Notes under the pieces: model-generated
Database searches by the model: none
What the model saw: only the letters and a program-made list of their open reading frames with translations
Told to the model about the DNA's origin: nothing
Program-made: the position numbers and the translations under genes
In this document: one piece after another, positions 25,497-35,185 of the stretch
Layout: the number at the start of each line of letters is the position of its first letter
How positions within the stretch are numbered: position 1 is the stretch's first letter
Source of the DNA: Nitratidesulfovibrio sp.
GTDB taxonomy: Bacteria; Desulfobacterota; Desulfovibrionia; Desulfovibrionales; Desulfovibrionaceae
Length of the DNA: 64,000 nucleotides
Direction: 5' to 3'
Assembly (NCBI RefSeq): GCF_040373385.1
Contig: NZ_JBDXXH010000005.1
Span: 202,548 to 266,547, forward strand

Positions 25497-26480
25497 ATGT
25501 ACATCGTCACCGGCGGCGCGGGGTTCATCGGAAGCGCCATGGTCTGGAAGCTGAACCGCATGGGCATCGACGACATCATCATCGTCGACAACCTGGCCAC
25601 CACGGAAAAGTGGAAGAACCTCGTCAACCTGCGCTACGCAGACTACATCCACCGCGACGGGTTCATGGACATGGTCCTGCACGGCGACCTGCCGTGGGAA
25701 GTGGACGCCATCGTGCACATGGGGGCGTGCTCGTCCACCACGGAACGCGACGCCGACTTCCTGATGGAAAACAATTTCCGCTACAGCCGCATGCTGTGCA
25801 CGCTGGCCATGCAGTCCGGCGCGCGCTTCGTCAACGCCAGCAGCGCCGCCACCTACGGCGATGGCACGCTGGGCTTTTCCGACGACGACGCGCTGATGCC
25901 CCGCCTGAAGCCCCTGAACATGTACGGCTACTCCAAGCAGCTGTTCGACCTGTGGGCGCGGCGCGAAGGCCTGCTGGATTCCATAGCCAGCCTGAAGTTC
26001 TTCAACGTGTACGGCCCTAACGAATACCACAAGGACGACATGCGCAGCGTCATCTGCAAGTCGTTCCACAACGTGAACAACGCGGGCCGCATCACCCTGT
26101 TCCGCTCCAACCACCCGGACTACGCCGACGGCGGCCAGATGCGCGACTTCGTGTACGTGAAGGACTGCGTGGAAGTGATGTGGTGGCTGCTGGAACACCC
26201 CGACGTGGGCGGCGTGTTCAACGTGGGCACCGGCACCTCGCGCACGTGGAACGACCTGGCCCGCGCCGTGTTCGCCGCCATGGACCGCCAGCCGGTCATC
26301 GAATACATGGACATGCCCGCGCACCTCGCGGGCAAGTACCAGAACTACACCCAGGCCAGCATGGACAAGCTGCGCCGGGCCGGGTGCGACGTGGGCTTCC
26401 GGTCGCTGGAAGAGGGCGTTGACGACTACGTGCGCGGCTACCTGGCCACCGATGATCCGTACCTGAGCCCGGAAGCGTAA
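25497..26480 (+). CDS. hldD: ADP-L-glycero-D-manno-heptose 6-epimerase
   Basis: A 327-residue short-chain dehydrogenase that epimerises ADP-heptose for lipopolysaccharide inner core. The NADP-binding GGAGFIGS is at residues 6-13; MGACSSTTERD, NASSAATYGDG and the YGYSKQLFD catalytic Tyr/Lys pair follow; FFNVYGPNEYHKDDMRSV is typical of this subfamily. The C-terminus (AGKYQNYTQASMDKLR) also fits. AAAGGAG lies 6 nt before ATG 25497. Single gene with a strong terminator downstream. Confidence 0.93.
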   Translation: MYIVTGGAGFIGSAMVWKLNRMGIDDIIIVDNLATTEKWKNLVNLRYADYIHRDGFMDMVLHGDLPWEVDAIVHMGACSSTTERDADFLMENNFRYSRMLCTLAMQSGARFVNASSAATYGDGTLGFSDDDALMPRLKPLNMYGYSKQLFDLWARREGLLDSIASLKFFNVYGPNEYHKDDMRSVICKSFHNVNNAGRITLFRSNHPDYADGGQMRDFVYVKDCVEVMWWLLEHPDVGGVFNVGTGTSRTWNDLARAVFAAMDRQPVIEYMDMPAHLAGKYQNYTQASMDKLRRAGCDVGFRSLEEGVDDYVRGYLATDDPYLSPEA

Positions 26481-26520
26481 GGGCGGGAGACCTCTCCCCC
26501 CCAAAAAAAGAAGACAGCAA

Positions 26521-26565
26521 AACGGGGCGGACTGCGCGATGTGCGCGGTCCGCCCCGTTGTTCAT
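26521..26565. terminator. Bidirectional terminator between hldD and hynA
   Basis: Stem AACGGGGCGGAC (26521-26532) / GTCCGCCCCGTT (26548-26559), extended inward by TGCGC/GCGCG, with TTGTTC on the + side and a TTTGCTGTC run on the - side. It separates converging genes. Confidence 0.8.
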
Positions 26566-26692
26566 TTGTGGTGTCTTTTGAGGGCGGGGTACCGCAGGTC
26601 TGTCAGACAGCGGCGAACTGTCAGTCCGCCGGATTGCCTGCCGGATTGCCCGCTGGTCAGGCCGCCGCCCTGATCGTTCGTCGCGTCAAGTG

Positions 26693-28342
26693 CTACAGAA
26701 TGCGGAACGACCGCTTGCCCCCCGCGTGCAGCACATGCACGGAGCAGGCAATGCACGGGTCGAACGAATGCACCGTGCGCAAGAGTTCCACCGGGCGGTC
26801 GGGGTCCAGCACGGGGTTGCCCATCAGCGACTGTTCCACGGCGGAAGGTTTGCCCTTGTCGCAGCGCGGGCCAAGGTTCCAGGTGCTGGGCACCACCATC
26901 TGGTAGTTGGCGGTCTTGCCCTTTTCTATGCGTATCCAGTGCGAAAGCCCTCCACGCGTCACCGCGCAGAAGCCCACGCCCCTGGCTTCGTCGGGCATGG
27001 TCCATTCCTTGTAGATTTCCACGGGACCGGCCTTGGCACGGTCTTCCAGGTCGTTCAGCCAGCCCTGCACGCGGTTCATCAGGATGACGCTTTCCACCAT
27101 GCGCGCGGCGGTGCGGCCCATGGTGGAGAACAGGTTCTCCTGCTTCAGCTTGCAGGCGGCAAGCCAGGCGTCCATGCGGGTGACGGTTTCCTTTTCCCCG
27201 CGGGAATAGGCGATAAGGCGGCGGGCCAGCGCCCCGGTTTCCACGGCCTCGCCCTTGTAGCGCGGGGCCTTGGACCAGGAGTAGTGGCCGTCGGGGTCGT
27301 AGCCGGTGTAGTCCGGGTCGGTCACGCCGTCATAGGGATGGGCGGGCGGACCCGGCTTGTACCAGCCGCGCGACAGGTGTTCCTGAATCTGCGCGGGGTC
27401 CAGGTCCTCGGCCTTGCCGATGGCGTGGCCCCACAGCACCCCGCCCCGGAAGAACGGGTCCTTGCCGGTTTCCGGGTCGTGGAAGTCGGAAAAGTCCATG
27501 TAGTTGGTGGTACGTCCGTAAGATGCCACCTCCGGGTAGCGGCGCCCGATGATGGTCAGGTCGCCCAGGTAGTTGTGGTTGATGAAGGTGCGGCACTCCT
27601 CGTACAGGGCGCGGAATTCCGCCAGCCGTTCGGGGCGCAGGGCCTCGTAGCAGGTCACCCCGCCCACGCGCATGGTCTGCGAATGGGGGTTCTTGCCCGC
27701 GAAGATGGCCATGGCCTTGGCGATCTTCATCTGCACGCGCAAGGCTTCGATGTAGTTGGCGGCCAGCACCAGATTCTCTTCCGGCGACAGGCGGTAGGCC
27801 GGGTGCCCGCCCAGGAAGTAGGCGTTGTCCAGCCAGCCCAGCTGCCCGGCATCCACGAACTTCTTCAGTCTGCCCTGCACCACGAACAGGTCGCCGGGGG
27901 GCACATCGCGCCCGGAAACCTGGGACGCCAGCTTTGCCGCCGCCACGGGGTCGGCCTTCAGGGCGTTGGCCACGTCGCAGAAATCCAGCGAATGCAGGTG
28001 GTAGAAGTGCACCAGGTGGTCGTGCACGATGAGCGTGGCAAGGATAAGGTGGCGCACCAGTTCCGCCGCCGGGGGGGCCTTGAAGCCCATGGCGTTTTCC
28101 ACGGCGCGGATGCTGGTGAGCGAGTGGGTGGTGGTGCACACGCCGCAGGCGCGCTGCACGTAGTTGTGCACGTCTTCGGGCGGGCGCCCCTTGACGATGA
28201 TCTCCAGCCCCCGGAACAGCTGGGTGCTGGACCATGCGTTGTCCACCACCCCGTTCTTGACCGAGACGTCGATCTTCAGGTGTCCCTCGATGCGGGTGAC
28301 CGGGTCCACCACGATGCGGCCGGTATAGGCTTTGTCAGCCAT
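26693..28342 (-). CDS. hynA: Periplasmic [NiFe] hydrogenase large subunit (isozyme 2-like)
   Basis: A 549-residue catalytic subunit taking up or producing H2 in the periplasm. Ni ligands are in RACGVCTTTHS (about residue 64) and DPCIACSVHV near the C-terminus. All four are Cys, so this is not the selenocysteine enzyme. The precursor keeps a 14-residue tail (LHAGGKRSFRIL) after the conserved HV, to be removed by a maturation protease whose gene is not in the window. It has no signal peptide; it is exported with the Tat-bearing small subunit encoded 11 bp upstream. GAGGAGGC precedes the ATG. The order cytochrome c3-hynB-hynA matches the HynAB-2 locus known from Desulfovibrio. Confidence 0.95.
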   Translation of the reverse strand: MADKAYTGRIVVDPVTRIEGHLKIDVSVKNGVVDNAWSSTQLFRGLEIIVKGRPPEDVHNYVQRACGVCTTTHSLTSIRAVENAMGFKAPPAAELVRHLILATLIVHDHLVHFYHLHSLDFCDVANALKADPVAAAKLASQVSGRDVPPGDLFVVQGRLKKFVDAGQLGWLDNAYFLGGHPAYRLSPEENLVLAANYIEALRVQMKIAKAMAIFAGKNPHSQTMRVGGVTCYEALRPERLAEFRALYEECRTFINHNYLGDLTIIGRRYPEVASYGRTTNYMDFSDFHDPETGKDPFFRGGVLWGHAIGKAEDLDPAQIQEHLSRGWYKPGPPAHPYDGVTDPDYTGYDPDGHYSWSKAPRYKGEAVETGALARRLIAYSRGEKETVTRMDAWLAACKLKQENLFSTMGRTAARMVESVILMNRVQGWLNDLEDRAKAGPVEIYKEWTMPDEARGVGFCAVTRGGLSHWIRIEKGKTANYQMVVPSTWNLGPRCDKGKPSAVEQSLMGNPVLDPDRPVELLRTVHSFDPCIACSVHVLHAGGKRSFRIL

Positions 28343-28353
28343 GAAATGCCTCC

Positions 28354-29322
28354 TCAGGCGTCATCGCCCTTTTCGCGCACGTCGCGGTTGAAGGGGGCAA
28401 GCTGGTCCCAGAATCCGGGTTCGCTGCATCCGATGCAGGGCGCGCCCGAGCGCACCGGCCAGGTGGTCTGGTTGAACAGCGCGGTTGGACAGTTGTTGTA
28501 CGTCCACGGGCCACGGCACCCCAGCTTGTGCAGGCACCAGCCGTCGCGCGCCTGCTGCGATGAGAACGTGGGAGCGAATTCGCCCTTGTCGAAGTGGGGC
28601 CGCCGTTCGCACAGGTCGTGCACGGTCTTGCCGTAGAACAGCTTGGGGCGGCCCGAGGTGTCGAGGGCGGGCAGGCCCTTGGTCAGCAGGTGCACCACCG
28701 TGCCCACGAAGTTCACGGGGTTGGGCGGGCAGCCGGGCAGGTTGATGGGCGCGATGCCCAGCGGCTTCAGCGCGGCGCCAACACCGATGGCCTTGGACGG
28801 ATTGGGCGCGGCGGCCTGGATGCCCCCGTAGCTGGCGCAGCTGCCCATGGCGATGACGCCCTTGGCCTTGCCCGCCACCTCGGTGAACAGCGAGAGCATG
28901 GTCTGTCCGCCCACCTGGCCGTACACTCCGCCGTCGCGCGTGGGTATGGCCCCCTCGATGACGCAGAAGTAGCCGTCCGGATTCTTCATGGCCTTTTGCA
29001 GCGCCGCGTGGGCGGCATGCCCGGCGGCGGCCATGACCGTCTCGCAGTAGTCCAGCGAGACAACCTCCATGATCAGCACGTCGAAGTACGGGTCCACCAG
29101 GCGCAGCAGCGCTTCCGTGCAGCCGGTGCATTCCGCGCCGTGCATGTAGATGACCGAAGGCTTCTTCTTGCCTTCCAGCGCGCGGGCGATCTGCGCGCCC
29201 ATGGAGGCCTCCAGCCCCATGGCCACGGCCACCATGCCGCAGAATTTCAGAAAGTCGCGCCGCGAGACGCCGCGTTCTTCGGCCTCTGCACGGCGCGCCA
29301 CGAATTGGGCGAGAGCGTTCAT
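28354..29322 (-). CDS. hynB: Periplasmic [NiFe] hydrogenase small subunit (isozyme 2-like)
   Basis: A 322-residue electron-transfer subunit. It starts with a Tat signal (SRRDFLKFC, residues 20-28, then a hydrophobic stretch to about 48). Cluster ligands are visible: proximal [13 protein letters not shown] and GCPPNP; distal His/Cys in VHDLCERR with WCLHKLGC; medial NNCP and CIGC. It carries H2 electrons from HynA to a c3-type cytochrome. The ATG overlaps the cytochrome stop (ATGA) with GGAGG upstream; the longer open frame upstream is rejected because the Tat motif begins here. Confidence 0.95.
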   Translation of the reverse strand: MNALAQFVARRAEAEERGVSRRDFLKFCGMVAVAMGLEASMGAQIARALEGKKKPSVIYMHGAECTGCTEALLRLVDPYFDVLIMEVVSLDYCETVMAAAGHAAHAALQKAMKNPDGYFCVIEGAIPTRDGGVYGQVGGQTMLSLFTEVAGKAKGVIAMGSCASYGGIQAAAPNPSKAIGVGAALKPLGIAPINLPGCPPNPVNFVGTVVHLLTKGLPALDTSGRPKLFYGKTVHDLCERRPHFDKGEFAPTFSSQQARDGWCLHKLGCRGPWTYNNCPTALFNQTTWPVRSGAPCIGCSEPGFWDQLAPFNRDVREKGDDA

Positions 29323-29723
29323 TGGGCCTCCGTCTTCTTGTGGCAGCCACGGGTGCACGAGAGGGGCGGCATCTTTCCGGCCTCGCGCATCTTGCGGTGG
29401 CAACCGAGGCAACTGTGGGTGCTGTCGTTGTGCCAGGCCATGTAGAACGACGAGGTTTCCGTGACCGTGGGCTTGTTGTGGCACTGGGTGCAGGGCAGGA
29501 ACTGGCCGAGGGTCCTGTCCGACTCTTCGTGGTGGCACGAATCGCAGGAATTCAGCACGGCATGCTTGCCATGAGGAAAGGTGACCGCCTTCACCCATGC
29601 GGCCATGGGCTGGTTCTTTTCCGGCCGCTTGATGATGATCTCCTTGGGCACCTCGTACGCCAGCAGCGCCGTGGGCAGCAGGAGCAGGAGGAAAGCCGCC
29701 GCAAGACATCGGATACGGTGCAT
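29319..29723 (-). CDS. Periplasmic tetraheme cytochrome c3-type protein
   Basis: A 134-residue protein with a Sec signal ([22 protein letters not shown], cleavage before YEVPKE). Four heme sites follow: CDSCH, CTQCH, CLGCH and CTRGCH. The last is CX3CH instead of CX2CH or CX4CH, confirmed codon by codon. Spare histidines (FPHGKH, the second His of CHH, AWHN) can serve as distal ligands, so four bis-His hemes are expected. It is the first gene of the hydrogenase operon and probably the direct electron acceptor of HynAB. AGGGAGGCG precedes ATG 29723; upstream open frame is Pro-rich noise. Confidence 0.9.
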   Translation of the reverse strand: MHRIRCLAAAFLLLLLPTALLAYEVPKEIIIKRPEKNQPMAAWVKAVTFPHGKHAVLNSCDSCHHEESDRTLGQFLPCTQCHNKPTVTETSSFYMAWHNDSTHSCLGCHRKMREAGKMPPLSCTRGCHKKTEAQ

Positions 29724-29785
29724 CGGGTTCGCCTCCCTGATGGGGGTTGTGGATGTTCGACCGTAGGTGGGGCGGCAAGGGCGGC

Positions 29786-29798
29786 GAATGATAATCAT
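29786..29798. promoter_or_regulatory. Fur-box-like palindrome upstream of the hydrogenase operon
   Basis: AATGATAATCATC (29787-29799) matches 12 of 13 positions of the centre of the classical Fur consensus (GATAATGATAATCATTATC). It lies 62 bp upstream of the cytochrome start, within the expected promoter. Confidence 0.5.
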
Positions 29799-29979
29799 CG
29801 GGCGGCACGAACGGGGCAAGCGTGCCACCGGAGGTGGCAGGGGGATGGGGGCGGGAATGATGCCGGGAGGGGGCGGGGACGGCGGGCAGGGAGGCGGCAT
29901 GGAGGGGGTTGGACGGGCGCGGGCACGCCCGAACAGATGCGCCCGAACAGATGCGCCAGACAGGTCGCATCGGGCAAAG

Positions 29980-30013
29980 GAAAGGCCCGGCGCACTGAAG
30001 AGCCGGGCCTTGG
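29980..30013 (-). terminator. Terminator of the REC-PAS-HisKA gene
   Basis: Stem AAGGCCCGGC (29982-29991) / GCCGGGCCTT (30002-30011), reading on the - strand into TTCCTTTG. Confidence 0.6.
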
Positions 30014-30065
30014 GGGGGCAGGATGCAGGGAAAGGGGCGGAAAGGGGCCGAAGGACGTTGCGGCG

Positions 30066-31625
30066 CTATTCTTCGGCCAGCAGGTCGGCCACGTCGCCGG
30101 GGTCCACGGGTACGGCCAGCATCAGCAGCAGGCCGTCCGGTTCGCGCCGCACGTGCAGCAGACAGCTCAGGTCACGGGCCAGCTTGTAGCTGACGGCCAG
30201 CGGCTGCGGTCCCTGCTGGTCGCCGAAGGGCATCAGCGACAGTTCCGCGTCGTGGGCCAGGGGCGATTCGGTGCGCAGCAGCACCTCCACCAGTTGACCA
30301 CGGCCCACGTCGCGGCAGCGCAGCACGGTTTCGCTGCCGGGCGCGCCGTGCTCCACGGCCAGCCCCGCCATGCCCACCACGATCTGGGCCAGCAGGTCCG
30401 GGTCCGACTGCACGGACGGCAGATCAGCGGCAGCCTCCACCCGCAGTCCCACCCCCTTGCGCTGCAAGGGGGCGTGCAGCAGGTCCGCCGCAAAATCCAG
30501 CACGGCGGCCAGGCTGCACGGGCGGGACGCGATGTCCACGGGGGCCAGGTACCGCTGCACCCGGTTGATCAGGGCTTCCAGCCGGGTGGCTTCCTCCAGC
30601 ACGACCTCCGCCTCGTGGGCGTCGGGAAACTTGCGGTGCAGGGTGCGGGCAAAACCCGCCAGGGCAAAGACCGGGTTGCGGAATTCGTGGGCGATTTCGT
30701 CCACCAGCGCGCCCAGGGTGTTCAGCTTTTCGCGCTGTACCAGCAGCCGTTCCAGAAACACCCGGCGCGAAAGGTCGATCAGTACCCCCTCGATGCGCCC
30801 CGGCATGCCGCGCGCAAGGTCGGGCGAGGCCACGGCGGTGGAGCGGGCCTGCACGAACAGGGGCACCCCGCGCGGGTTTATCATGCGAAATTCCAGCGAA
30901 AAGGGCGTGCTGGCGGCAAACGCGCCGGAAAACGCGGCGCGCACCCGCTCGCGGTCTTCGGGGAACACGTTGTCCATGAACCAGCCGGGTTCCAGCAGGG
31001 CCTGTTCCGGCGTCCAGCCCAGCACGGTGCGGCAGGCCTCGTTGACGAAGGTGAGCTCCAGCGTGTCGTCGAGGCTGAAGACCACCACCGGCAAGCCCTG
31101 CACCAGCCCGGAGTAGCGCGACTCCATGGCGGAGAGCCGCTCGCGCAGGCGGCGGCGTTCCATACAGTTGCGCACCGTGAGCGCCAGCATGTTCATGTTC
31201 AGGATGGGCTTGGTGATGTAGTCCCACGCGCCCAGCTTGAAGGCGTTGATGGCGTCGCCGATCTCCGCCCGGCCGGATACCACCACCACCGGCACTTCGG
31301 GCGATTCCTGGGCCATGCGTTCCAGCACCGCATCGCCGGAAATGCCGGGAATGCCCAGGTCCAGCAGCACCACGTCGGGCCGTTGTTCGCGTACCACCCG
31401 CAACGCCGAGATGCCGTCCTCTGCCTCGATGACCTGATAGCCTTCATCGGAAAGCCACGCGGCGATGGATTGGCGGATGACCGGATCGTCCTCCACCGAC
31501 AGCACGCAGGCGGGGCGGCCATGCGGGTGAGGGGCGCCGGGAGCGCGGGGTGGAGGGAACGGCGGGGACTGGGGTGACTGGGGTGACTGGGGCGATTGGG
31601 GCGGCTGCGAGGACTGTGGGCACAT
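30066..31625 (-). CDS. Response regulator-sensor hybrid: REC, PAS, HisKA with degenerate ATPase domain
   Basis: A 519-residue cytoplasmic signalling protein. After a Pro/Gln/Ser repeat ([10 protein letters not shown]), a receiver domain ([12 protein letters not shown] with the acidic pair, phospho-acceptor in [16 protein letters not shown], Lys in ITKP) covers residues 38-155. A PAS domain ([20 protein letters not shown]) follows at 170-290, then the HisKA helix with [13 protein letters not shown]. The ATPase region lacks the N-box Asn ([15 protein letters not shown]) and recognisable G1/G2 boxes, so ATP binding is doubtful. AAGGAG lies 10 nt before ATG 31625. It may be a scaffold, or receive phosphate rather than make it. 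Confidence 0.82.
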   Translation of the reverse strand: MCPQSSQPPQSPQSPQSPQSPPFPPPRAPGAPHPHGRPACVLSVEDDPVIRQSIAAWLSDEGYQVIEAEDGISALRVVREQRPDVVLLDLGIPGISGDAVLERMAQESPEVPVVVVSGRAEIGDAINAFKLGAWDYITKPILNMNMLALTVRNCMERRRLRERLSAMESRYSGLVQGLPVVVFSLDDTLELTFVNEACRTVLGWTPEQALLEPGWFMDNVFPEDRERVRAAFSGAFAASTPFSLEFRMINPRGVPLFVQARSTAVASPDLARGMPGRIEGVLIDLSRRVFLERLLVQREKLNTLGALVDEIAHEFRNPVFALAGFARTLHRKFPDAHEAEVVLEEATRLEALINRVQRYLAPVDIASRPCSLAAVLDFAADLLHAPLQRKGVGLRVEAAADLPSVQSDPDLLAQIVVGMAGLAVEHGAPGSETVLRCRDVGRGQLVEVLLRTESPLAHDAELSLMPFGDQQGPQPLAVSYKLARDLSCLLHVRREPDGLLLMLAVPVDPGDVADLLAEE

Positions 31626-31869
31626 GGGGGCCGGGCTCCTTGCGGCCGCGCGGCACGGGCGCGCGGGCAGGCGTTGCGGACACGGGCGGTGTCCGGCGGC
31701 AAAGGGCTCAAGGCGTGGACAGGGCCGGAACGGCGAGGCTCCGGCACCTGCGCGAGGGTATCCCGTGCAGAGTACCCCGGCGGTGGCGCCGGGTAAAGGG
31801 GCTGAGTGGAATTGGCGCGAAAGGGCGGGCGCGGAGGGCAGGGGGAAAACGACAACCTGGAACCAGCCC

Positions 31870-34161
31870 CTAGGCTTTCCGCTTGAACATCCGCTCCATC
31901 TCGCCGGGAGTGAAGGTAAGCACCGCCGGGCGGCCATGCGGGCAGAAGTCGCGCCCCGGCGTGGCCAGCCACTGGGCCACCAGTCCGGCGGCCTCGTCGG
32001 AGGTCAGGCGCTGCCCGGCCTTGATGGCGCCCTTGCAGGCCATCATGGCCCACAGTGCATCCAGGCTGTTGGTGCGTCCGGCCACCGCCTCGCGCAGGAA
32101 GGCGGCGGCTTCGGAACGGTCCAGCAGGGCGGGCACGGCGCGGGCGCGCACCGTGGTGCCGGTGGTTTCCAGCGCAAAGCCCAGGGCTTCCAGGTCGGCG
32201 CGCAGTTCGTGCAGCCGTTCCGCCTCCGCCGGGTGCAGGGGCAGTTCCACGGGCAGGGCCAGGAACTGGCCGCCGCCCGCCGTGCCGCGCCGTTTGATGC
32301 GCTCGTGCAGCACGCATTCGTGGGCGGCGTGCTGGTCCACCAGCAGCAGGGTGTCGCGGCCCCGGCGCAGCACCAGATAGGTGTCCGCGATCTGGCCGAG
32401 GTAGGTGTACTCGCCGATGCGTACGCCGCCCTCGCGGGTGTCCTCAGGGATGAAGTCCGCTGGATATGGCTGCGCGGCGGGGGCGTCCGCATCGGTAAAG
32501 GGGCGGCTGCCGTCCGAAAGCAGGCCGGGGGACGCGGCAAGGCCCGCTTCTTCGGCCACCAGCAGGGCGGGTGCGGGGCCGTCGCGCCGCGCGCCGGGCA
32601 GGCCGGGGCGGAAGTCGATGCGCGGGTCTGCGGAGTCCGAAAGATGGGCGGGGTCTGCACCAGTCGCAACACCGGAGCCGGATGGTCCGAACGGGTCGAG
32701 CGGAGCGGGGGCGGCGTGGCCGCCAGCGCCGTCGGGGCCAGCGGCGTCATTGCCGACAGGGGCCGCGTAAGGATCGTCCTCGCGCTGGCGCTTGTCGATG
32801 ATCACGTCGCGGGCGTCGGCCTGCCCCCAGAAGCCCAGCGGGCGCGCCTCGCGCCGGGGGGCGTCCGGATCGGAAAGAGTGTGGCCGACGGCGCCAGCCT
32901 GCGGGGGCTGCCCGTGATTCCCGGCCCGCCAGTCGTTCGGCTGTTGCCCCATGCCCGCGAACGGGTTCTGCCCCGGCTGCGCCCCCGACGCTTCATCGCC
33001 AGCGCCCATGGCAGGCATGCGGTCCAGCGACTCGCCCAGCGCGCGCAGCACGGCCACGAACACGGCGCGCTCGTCGCGAAAGCGCACCTCGCTCTTGGCC
33101 GGGTGCACGTTCACGTCCACCTCTTCCGGGTCGATGTCCAGGAACAGCGCCAGTTGCGGATATTCGCGGGCCAGCAGGCGGCCCTTGTACGCCTCGCGCA
33201 CGGCTTTGAGCAGCAGGCGGTCGTTGACGGCGCGGCCATTGACGTACAGCAGCATGCGGTCGGGCCGGGGCTGGGCGCCGCGCGGGTCCGCCGCCAGGCC
33301 GTGCACGCGGATGCCGTCGGTCATGCGGTCGAAGGGGTGCAGGGTGTCCACCACCGCCGGGGGCCACAGCACCGCCAGCCGTCGGGCCAGGGTCTGCCCG
33401 GCGGGAAAGCGCAGCACCTCGCGCCCGCCTGCGGTCAGGGTGAAGGCCACGTCGGGCCGGGTCAGGGCCAGCCGCGCGAAGAGTTCCTGGGCGCGCTTCA
33501 GTTCGGTGGCCTGGGTCTTCAGGAATTTCAGGCGCGCGGGCACGTTGGCGAACAGGTCGCGCACCTCGACGATGGTGCCCCGGTGCAGCGCCGCCGGACC
33601 GGCGGAGACCACGTGGCCGTGCGCCACCTCTATGTAGGTGGCCTCGCCGGGGGTGCCGTCTGGAGCAACCGGGGCGGAGGTCATGCGGAACCGCGACACC
33701 GAGGCAATGGAGGGCAGCGCCTCGCCCCGAAAGCCGAAGCTGCCGATGCGGGCCAGTTCGGCGAGGTTGGCCACCTTGCTGGTGGCGTGGCGGGTGACGG
33801 CCAGCTCCAGTTCTTCCGCCGGGATGCCGGTGCCGTCGTCGCGCACCATGATCAGCGACTGGCCGCCGTTGTCCAGGGCCACTTCCACGGTGGTGGCCCC
33901 GGCGTCCAGGCTGTTTTCCACCAGTTCCTTGACCACGCTGGCCGGGCGTTCCACCACTTCGCCTGCGGCAATCTGGTTGCGCAGGTCGGCGGGCAGCACC
34001 TGGATGCGGCGGCGCGGGCCGCGCGGCCCGCTATTGCCGGACGTGCCGGATGAGGCGGATGTGGCGGATGAGGAGGACGTGCCGGACGTGGCATCCGGGG
34101 CGGAGGCTGCGGCGTTGCCGGAAACGGGGGCTGGTGCGGTGTCGTGGTCGTGCGTGTGCAT
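31870..34161 (-). CDS. mutL: DNA mismatch repair protein MutL with endonuclease motif
   Basis: A 763-residue protein. After a 50-residue Ser/Thr/Gly-rich leader, the GHKL ATPase domain carries [38 protein letters not shown] and SFGFRGEAL. Residues 350-560 are a variable Ala/Gly/Pro linker. The C-terminal domain carries [12 protein letters not shown], fitting the DQHA(X)2E(X)4E nicking-endonuclease motif, plus ACKGAIKAG and CPHGRPAVL metal-site elements. It should therefore nick DNA itself, as in bacteria without MutH. No strong ribosome binding site is seen before ATG 34161. It is transcribed divergently from the fetA-like gene. Confidence 0.94.
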   Translation of the reverse strand: MHTHDHDTAPAPVSGNAAASAPDATSGTSSSSATSASSGTSGNSGPRGPRRRIQVLPADLRNQIAAGEVVERPASVVKELVENSLDAGATTVEVALDNGGQSLIMVRDDGTGIPAEELELAVTRHATSKVANLAELARIGSFGFRGEALPSIASVSRFRMTSAPVAPDGTPGEATYIEVAHGHVVSAGPAALHRGTIVEVRDLFANVPARLKFLKTQATELKRAQELFARLALTRPDVAFTLTAGGREVLRFPAGQTLARRLAVLWPPAVVDTLHPFDRMTDGIRVHGLAADPRGAQPRPDRMLLYVNGRAVNDRLLLKAVREAYKGRLLAREYPQLALFLDIDPEEVDVNVHPAKSEVRFRDERAVFVAVLRALGESLDRMPAMGAGDEASGAQPGQNPFAGMGQQPNDWRAGNHGQPPQAGAVGHTLSDPDAPRREARPLGFWGQADARDVIIDKRQREDDPYAAPVGNDAAGPDGAGGHAAPAPLDPFGPSGSGVATGADPAHLSDSADPRIDFRPGLPGARRDGPAPALLVAEEAGLAASPGLLSDGSRPFTDADAPAAQPYPADFIPEDTREGGVRIGEYTYLGQIADTYLVLRRGRDTLLLVDQHAAHECVLHERIKRRGTAGGGQFLALPVELPLHPAEAERLHELRADLEALGFALETTGTTVRARAVPALLDRSEAAAFLREAVAGRTNSLDALWAMMACKGAIKAGQRLTSDEAAGLVAQWLATPGRDFCPHGRPAVLTFTPGEMERMFKRKA

Positions 34162-34321
34162 GGTTCATCTGTAGCCACTCGGGCGGGCAAGGTAAAGCGG
34201 CGGCGGGGAAGCCCGCAGGGCAGTCGGCACGGTATCGGCGGGCAACCATGCGGCTGCGCGCGCCCATCGGCCCGGATGATAGTTGATGACACCCCCGCGC
34301 GCCCGGCGGTAGATTGGGGGC

Positions 34322-35185
34322 ATGCAGCCACTTCTTCAGTTCGATGACGTGTCGTTCGCGTATGCGTCCGGCACGACGGGGAATGGTGCGGCCAAGCCGT
34401 CCGCGCAGCCCATGGCGTCCGCCGTGCCATCCGTGGGCACGTCCGCCGTGCCATCCGTGGTCACGTCCGCCGTCGCGCCCTCCGCTCCTGCCTTGCAGGC
34501 AGGGCCCCCCGGCCTTGCCCACGTGAACCTTGCGGTGCACCCCGGCGATTTCGTCATGCTCACCGGGCCTTCGGGCGCGGGCAAATCCACCCTGCTGCGG
34601 CTTGCCGTGCGGCTGGAAGAGGCAGACGCAGGGGTGGTCCGATGTGGGGGCCGACCGGTGGCGGACATTCCACCGGCGGAACTGCGTCGCGCCCTTGGCT
34701 TCGTGCAGCAGACCCCCACGGTGGGCGCAGGCACGGTGCGCGACAACCTGCTGCTGCCGTTCACCTTTGCCGCCAACAAGGGACTGACCCCGCCCGACGA
34801 CGCGGAACTGGCCGGGTGGCTGGCCCGTTTCCGGCTGGCCGGGGTGGGGCTGGACGCTGTTGCGGCGTCGCTGAGCGTGGGGCAGCGCCAGCGGGTGTGC
34901 ATCATCCGCACGATGCTGCTGCGCCCGGCAGCCCTGCTGATGGACGAACCCACCAGCGCGCTGGACCAGGAAAGCAGCGCGGTGGTGGAAGCCCTGACCG
35001 AGGAACTGAACGAGGACGGGGTGACCGTGCTCATGGTCACCCACGGGGCCTACCGCCCGGTGCGCCGCCCCTGGCGCAACGTGCGCGTGCAGGACGGCGG
35101 GGTGCAGGAAGCGGCGGTGGCGGCTTCCGATGTTGCCGGTGCCGCCGCAGTGGCCGCCGCAATGGCCGCCGGAGACGCCGCATGA
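34322..35185 (+). CDS. ABC transporter ATP-binding protein, FetA-like
   Basis: A 287-residue ATPase paired with the UPF0014 permease that follows. Walker A GPSGAGKST, Q-loop FVQQTP, signature LSVGQRQR, Walker B LLMDEPTSALD and H-loop VTHG are all present. Between the first strand (FDDVSFAY) and Walker A there is an extra stretch of about 45 residues containing a duplicated unit (SAVPSVGT, SAVPSVVT), an in-frame tandem duplication in the DNA at 34428-34476. The partner family (E. coli FetAB/YbbLM) is linked to iron homeostasis; the substrate here is inferred only from that. The stop overlaps the permease start. Confidence 0.85.
   Translation: MQPLLQFDDVSFAYASGTTGNGAAKPSAQPMASAVPSVGTSAVPSVVTSAVAPSAPALQAGPPGLAHVNLAVHPGDFVMLTGPSGAGKSTLLRLAVRLEEADAGVVRCGGRPVADIPPAELRRALGFVQQTPTVGAGTVRDNLLLPFTFAANKGLTPPDDAELAGWLARFRLAGVGLDAVAASLSVGQRQRVCIIRTMLLRPAALLMDEPTSALDQESSAVVEALTEELNEDGVTVLMVTHGAYRPVRRPWRNVRVQDGGVQEAAVAASDVAGAAAVAAAMAAGDAA

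Larger units (their letters stand above)
29724..30065. other. Promoter region of the hydrogenase operon and 3' flank of the sensor gene
   Basis: Contains the Fur-like palindrome (29786-29798), a polypurine/GC-rich stretch with no coding signal, a short repeat of GCCCGAACAGAT around 29929-29954, and the terminator at 29980-30013. No gene seen. Confidence 0.5.

Noticed and set aside
26705-26760. Possible selenocysteine site in the hydrogenase large subunit
   Set aside because: Both positions of the C-terminal DPCxxC motif are ordinary Cys codons and there is no in-frame TGA, so this is a NiFe, not a NiFeSe, enzyme.
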